Source: Aquibium oceanicum (GTDB lineage Bacteria; Pseudomonadota; Alphaproteobacteria; Rhizobiales; Rhizobiaceae). Taken from it: a stretch of 64,000 nt of DNA. Location of the stretch: positions 4,749,501 to 4,813,500 of the forward strand of contig NZ_CP018171.1 in the NCBI RefSeq assembly GCF_001889605.1, written 5' to 3'. The position numbers and the translations under genes were made by a program. Positions 62,177-64,000 of the stretch are shown piece by piece (position 1 is the first letter of the stretch; each line of letters opens with the position of its first letter). Under the pieces are notes generated by a model that did no database searches, was not told where the DNA came from, and saw nothing but the letters and a program-made list of their open reading frames with translations.

Positions 62177-62920
62177 TCAGTGGCCATCGCCGCCAGGAAG
62201 CGAGAAGACGTAGCCCTCGCCGCGCACCGTCTTGAGGAAGCGCGGGCTTGCCGGATCCGGCTCGATCTTCTTGCGCAGGCGCATAATGCGGATGTCGAGG
62301 GCGCGCGAGGATTCCAGGTCCTCGCTGAAGCCGATCGCTTCCGAGATCGCCGAACGCGTCAGCAGACGGTTCGGCCGGGTGAGGAAAACCTCCAGGACGT
62401 CGAACTCGCTCTTGGCGAGTTCGATCGGCGAGCCGTCGGGGCCGATCACCAGCCTGCCGTCGAGATCGGCGCTATAGGATCCGAAGGAGACGACCTTGTT
62501 GGCGGGACGTTTCGAGGCCGCCGGTGCGGGGGCGTCCGCCGCCGCGGCGTCCGCCTGCGGCACCCGCCGCAACACGCTGCGCACCCGCGCCAGGAGTTCG
62601 CGCAGTTCGTAGGGCTTGACGATATAGTCGTCGGCGCCGAGTTCGAGCCCGACGATGCGGTCGATCGCGGTGCCGGCGGCGGTGGCGAAGATGATGCCGA
62701 GCGGCATCTGCGAGCGAAGCCATCGCCCGAGCGCCAGCCCGTCTTCACCGGGCATGGCGATGTCGAGGATGGCGAGATCGAAACTGTGCACCGCGACCAG
62801 CTCGCGCATCTCCGCGGCGCTCGCGGCGGTCATGACGTCGTATCCGCTCGCCGCGAGATACTCTGCCACCGCATCACGCAGATCGGGCTCGTCGTCGACG
62901 ACTGCGATACGCGACCGCAT
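62177..62920 (-). CDS. OmpR-family response regulator (canonical receiver)
   Basis: A 247-residue regulator. The receiver has DD at 9-10, phospho-acceptor Asp53, Thr80 and Lys102 (VKPYEL), i.e. all catalytic residues. A C-terminal winged-helix DNA-binding domain follows (about 145-240, RALDIRIMRLRKKIE). GGGGGAT precedes ATG 62920. It is the first gene of the operon with the hybrid kinase and is divergent from a second, degenerate regulator. Confidence 0.92.
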   Translation of the reverse strand: MRSRIAVVDDEPDLRDAVAEYLAASGYDVMTAASAAEMRELVAVHSFDLAILDIAMPGEDGLALGRWLRSQMPLGIIFATAAGTAIDRIVGLELGADDYIVKPYELRELLARVRSVLRRVPQADAAAADAPAPAASKRPANKVVSFGSYSADLDGRLVIGPDGSPIELAKSEFDVLEVFLTRPNRLLTRSAISEAIGFSEDLESSRALDIRIMRLRKKIEPDPASPRFLKTVRGEGYVFSLPGGDGH

Positions 62921-63012
62921 CGCTGTATCCCCCTGGTTTCCGGCAATAAGTAGATTGGGTATAAACATCTTGTCCAGCCTGTTCATCGGGCGTGTGTATC
63001 AAGGATCCGGAA

Positions 63013-63687
63013 GTGGGCCGAAGACCGGTCGTAGCGCGCATCTGCAGCAGGAACGAAGCCGACGAGGCGCTGGCCGACTATCTCGACCGGCGCGGCTACG
63101 ACGTGCGATTCGCGCACGAGGAATGGAGCGCGATGGCGCTTCTCGGCGCGGACGACGTCGACGTGGCGCTGGTCGACCTGCGGCTCGGCGGTCTGAGCGG
63201 AACCGACCTGCTGCGGAAATTCTCCGGAAGCGGCACGACGGCCTTCGTCATGATCGGCACCAACAGCGAGCCGGTCGACCGCATCCTGGCGCTGGAGCTC
63301 GGCGCTGCCGATTTCCTGGATGCGCCGGTGGTGCCGCGCGAACTCGCGAGCCGCCTCAATCGTCTGCTGGCTCGGCGCGGCCGGCCGATCGGCGATCTGG
63401 TGACGCTGGAAAATTCCAGCGTGGACATGAGAGCGGCGCTGGTCATGCGCAATTCCGGCGAGGAAGAGCAGCTCTCCCCAGGTCAGATCGCCCTGCTGCG
63501 GCTCTTCGTCGGAAATCCGGGCCGCGTGCTCGGCCGCGAGGACATCATGGCCGCGGCACCGGCCGAAAGCTTCGATGCGTTCGACCGCTCCGTCGATTCG
63601 CGCATCGTGCGCCTGCGCCGCAAGCTCGACACCGAGAGCATCGTGACGGTGCGCGGCGCGGGCTACCGTTTCGATCCACCGGTCTGA
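63013..63687 (+). CDS. OmpR-like response regulator with a degenerate receiver
   Basis: A 224-residue protein with the same layout as its divergent neighbour. The receiver keeps Asp55 (VALVDLRLGG) but the acidic pair near residue 11 is Cys-Ser and the conserved Lys is replaced (DAPVVPREL). The C-terminal winged helix is intact (RSVDSRIVRLRRKLD). AAGGA lies before GTG 63013; GTG 62992 is an alternative start. It may act without standard phosphorylation or form a heterodimer with its neighbour. Confidence 0.8.
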   Translation: MGRRPVVARICSRNEADEALADYLDRRGYDVRFAHEEWSAMALLGADDVDVALVDLRLGGLSGTDLLRKFSGSGTTAFVMIGTNSEPVDRILALELGAADFLDAPVVPRELASRLNRLLARRGRPIGDLVTLENSSVDMRAALVMRNSGEEEQLSPGQIALLRLFVGNPGRVLGREDIMAAAPAESFDAFDRSVDSRIVRLRRKLDTESIVTVRGAGYRFDPPV

Positions 63688-63829
63688 TGCGGACGGCCTA
63701 GCCGAACCCGCGCGCATCAAGCGCCCACCAGCGTGCCAGGCACCGCTTCGCCGTGCCGAACGGAATGCACCGCCACGTCATGTTCCGCGGGCGCTGGACC
63801 CGAAAAAACGGAGTATCCGTGGTAGCCCA

Positions 63830-64000
63830 TCATCTCACCATGGCGCCGGTTTCGGCGGCGGCGGAAAGGGTGCGGGTCTCCGGCATGACGCGCTGCGGCG
63901 CCTCGTCCTTCATCGCGAGCGCGGCAACCGCGGCGGCGCCGAAGACGATCTGGCCTGCCAGGAGAGCCTGGAGCACCATTCCGGCAAATCGGGTGCGCAT
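63830..64000 (-). CDS. Small exported or membrane-anchored protein, possibly cut by the window end
   Basis: A 56-residue frame with an N-terminal hydrophobic stretch (FAGMVLQALLAGQIVFGAAAVAALA) and a polar tail. The first ATG lies exactly at the last base of the window, so the true start may be further out. I do not recognise it. The stretch 63688-63829 holds nothing that I can support. Confidence 0.4.
   Translation of the reverse strand: MRTRFAGMVLQALLAGQIVFGAAAVAALAMKDEAPQRVMPETRTLSAAAETGAMVR

Overview
The window is one contiguous, high-GC stretch of an alphaproteobacterial chromosome. It most likely comes from the Hyphomicrobiales (Rhizobiales), close to Mesorhizobium, Aminobacter or other Phyllobacteriaceae. 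The evidence is a SAM-II riboswitch in front of metX, a hisC-tyrA pair divergent from metX-metW, the aerobic cobaltochelatase genes cobS and cobT, DUF2125, DUF3108 and YafK-type proteins of rhizobial style, and catabolic ABC operons with ATGA overlaps. No phage, transposase or CRISPR array is visible. The exact genus is inference.

Left part (1-33 kb) is mostly core metabolism. It holds a truncated acyltransferase, two HAD phosphatases (the second frameshifted), a ChaC-type cyclotransferase, tyrA and hisC, the riboswitch-controlled metXW operon, a methyltransferase divergent from gloB, membrane proteins, rpmB, a queuosine-precursor transporter (yhhQ) with a preQ1-I-like leader, cobT and cobS split by a hicBA toxin-antitoxin pair, a DnaJ-like protein, bolA, a second toxin-antitoxin pair (phd-type antitoxin and vapC-type toxin) with twin palindromic operators, aroK-aroB-corC, xerD, accA, an L,D-transpeptidase lipoprotein, a TusA-like protein, a COG0523 GTPase, a D,D-carboxypeptidase and an M20 amidohydrolase. 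A tRNA-Arg(CCT) is followed by a lower-GC methyltransferase that looks acquired.

Middle part (33-50 kb) is a catabolic island that reads as one system for a nitrogen-rich urea-type compound. A LysR regulator is divergent from a peptide/nickel-type ABC transporter. Then come allophanate hydrolase (atzF), an Fe(II)/2-oxoglutarate oxygenase, a BMP-family ABC transporter (binding protein, two permeases, ATPase), biuret amidohydrolase (biuH), a second cysteine hydrolase, a 5-formyl-THF cyclo-ligase-like protein and an AtzH/HpxZ-like protein. The BMP binding-protein gene is preceded by a 219-nt leader with four consecutive stem-loops. The binding-protein and permease genes are separated by a nested palindromic repeat. 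The inferred end of the pathway is (triuret or carboxybiuret-like precursor) to biuret to allophanate to ammonia and CO2.

Right part (50-59 kb) is a second catabolic block. It has a spermidine/putrescine-type ABC transporter without a linked binding protein, a class III aminotransferase, a VOC protein, a divergent pair of citrate synthase homologues (one fused to a DNA-binding domain, with TTGATCAA repeats between them) and a Rieske oxygenase. Near-identical palindromes lie upstream of the aminotransferase and of the oxygenase, which suggests one TetR-type regulator controls both.

The right end (59-64 kb) has two small unknown proteins and a signalling locus: a GAF-PAS hybrid histidine kinase, a canonical OmpR-type regulator, and a divergent OmpR-type regulator whose receiver has lost most catalytic residues.
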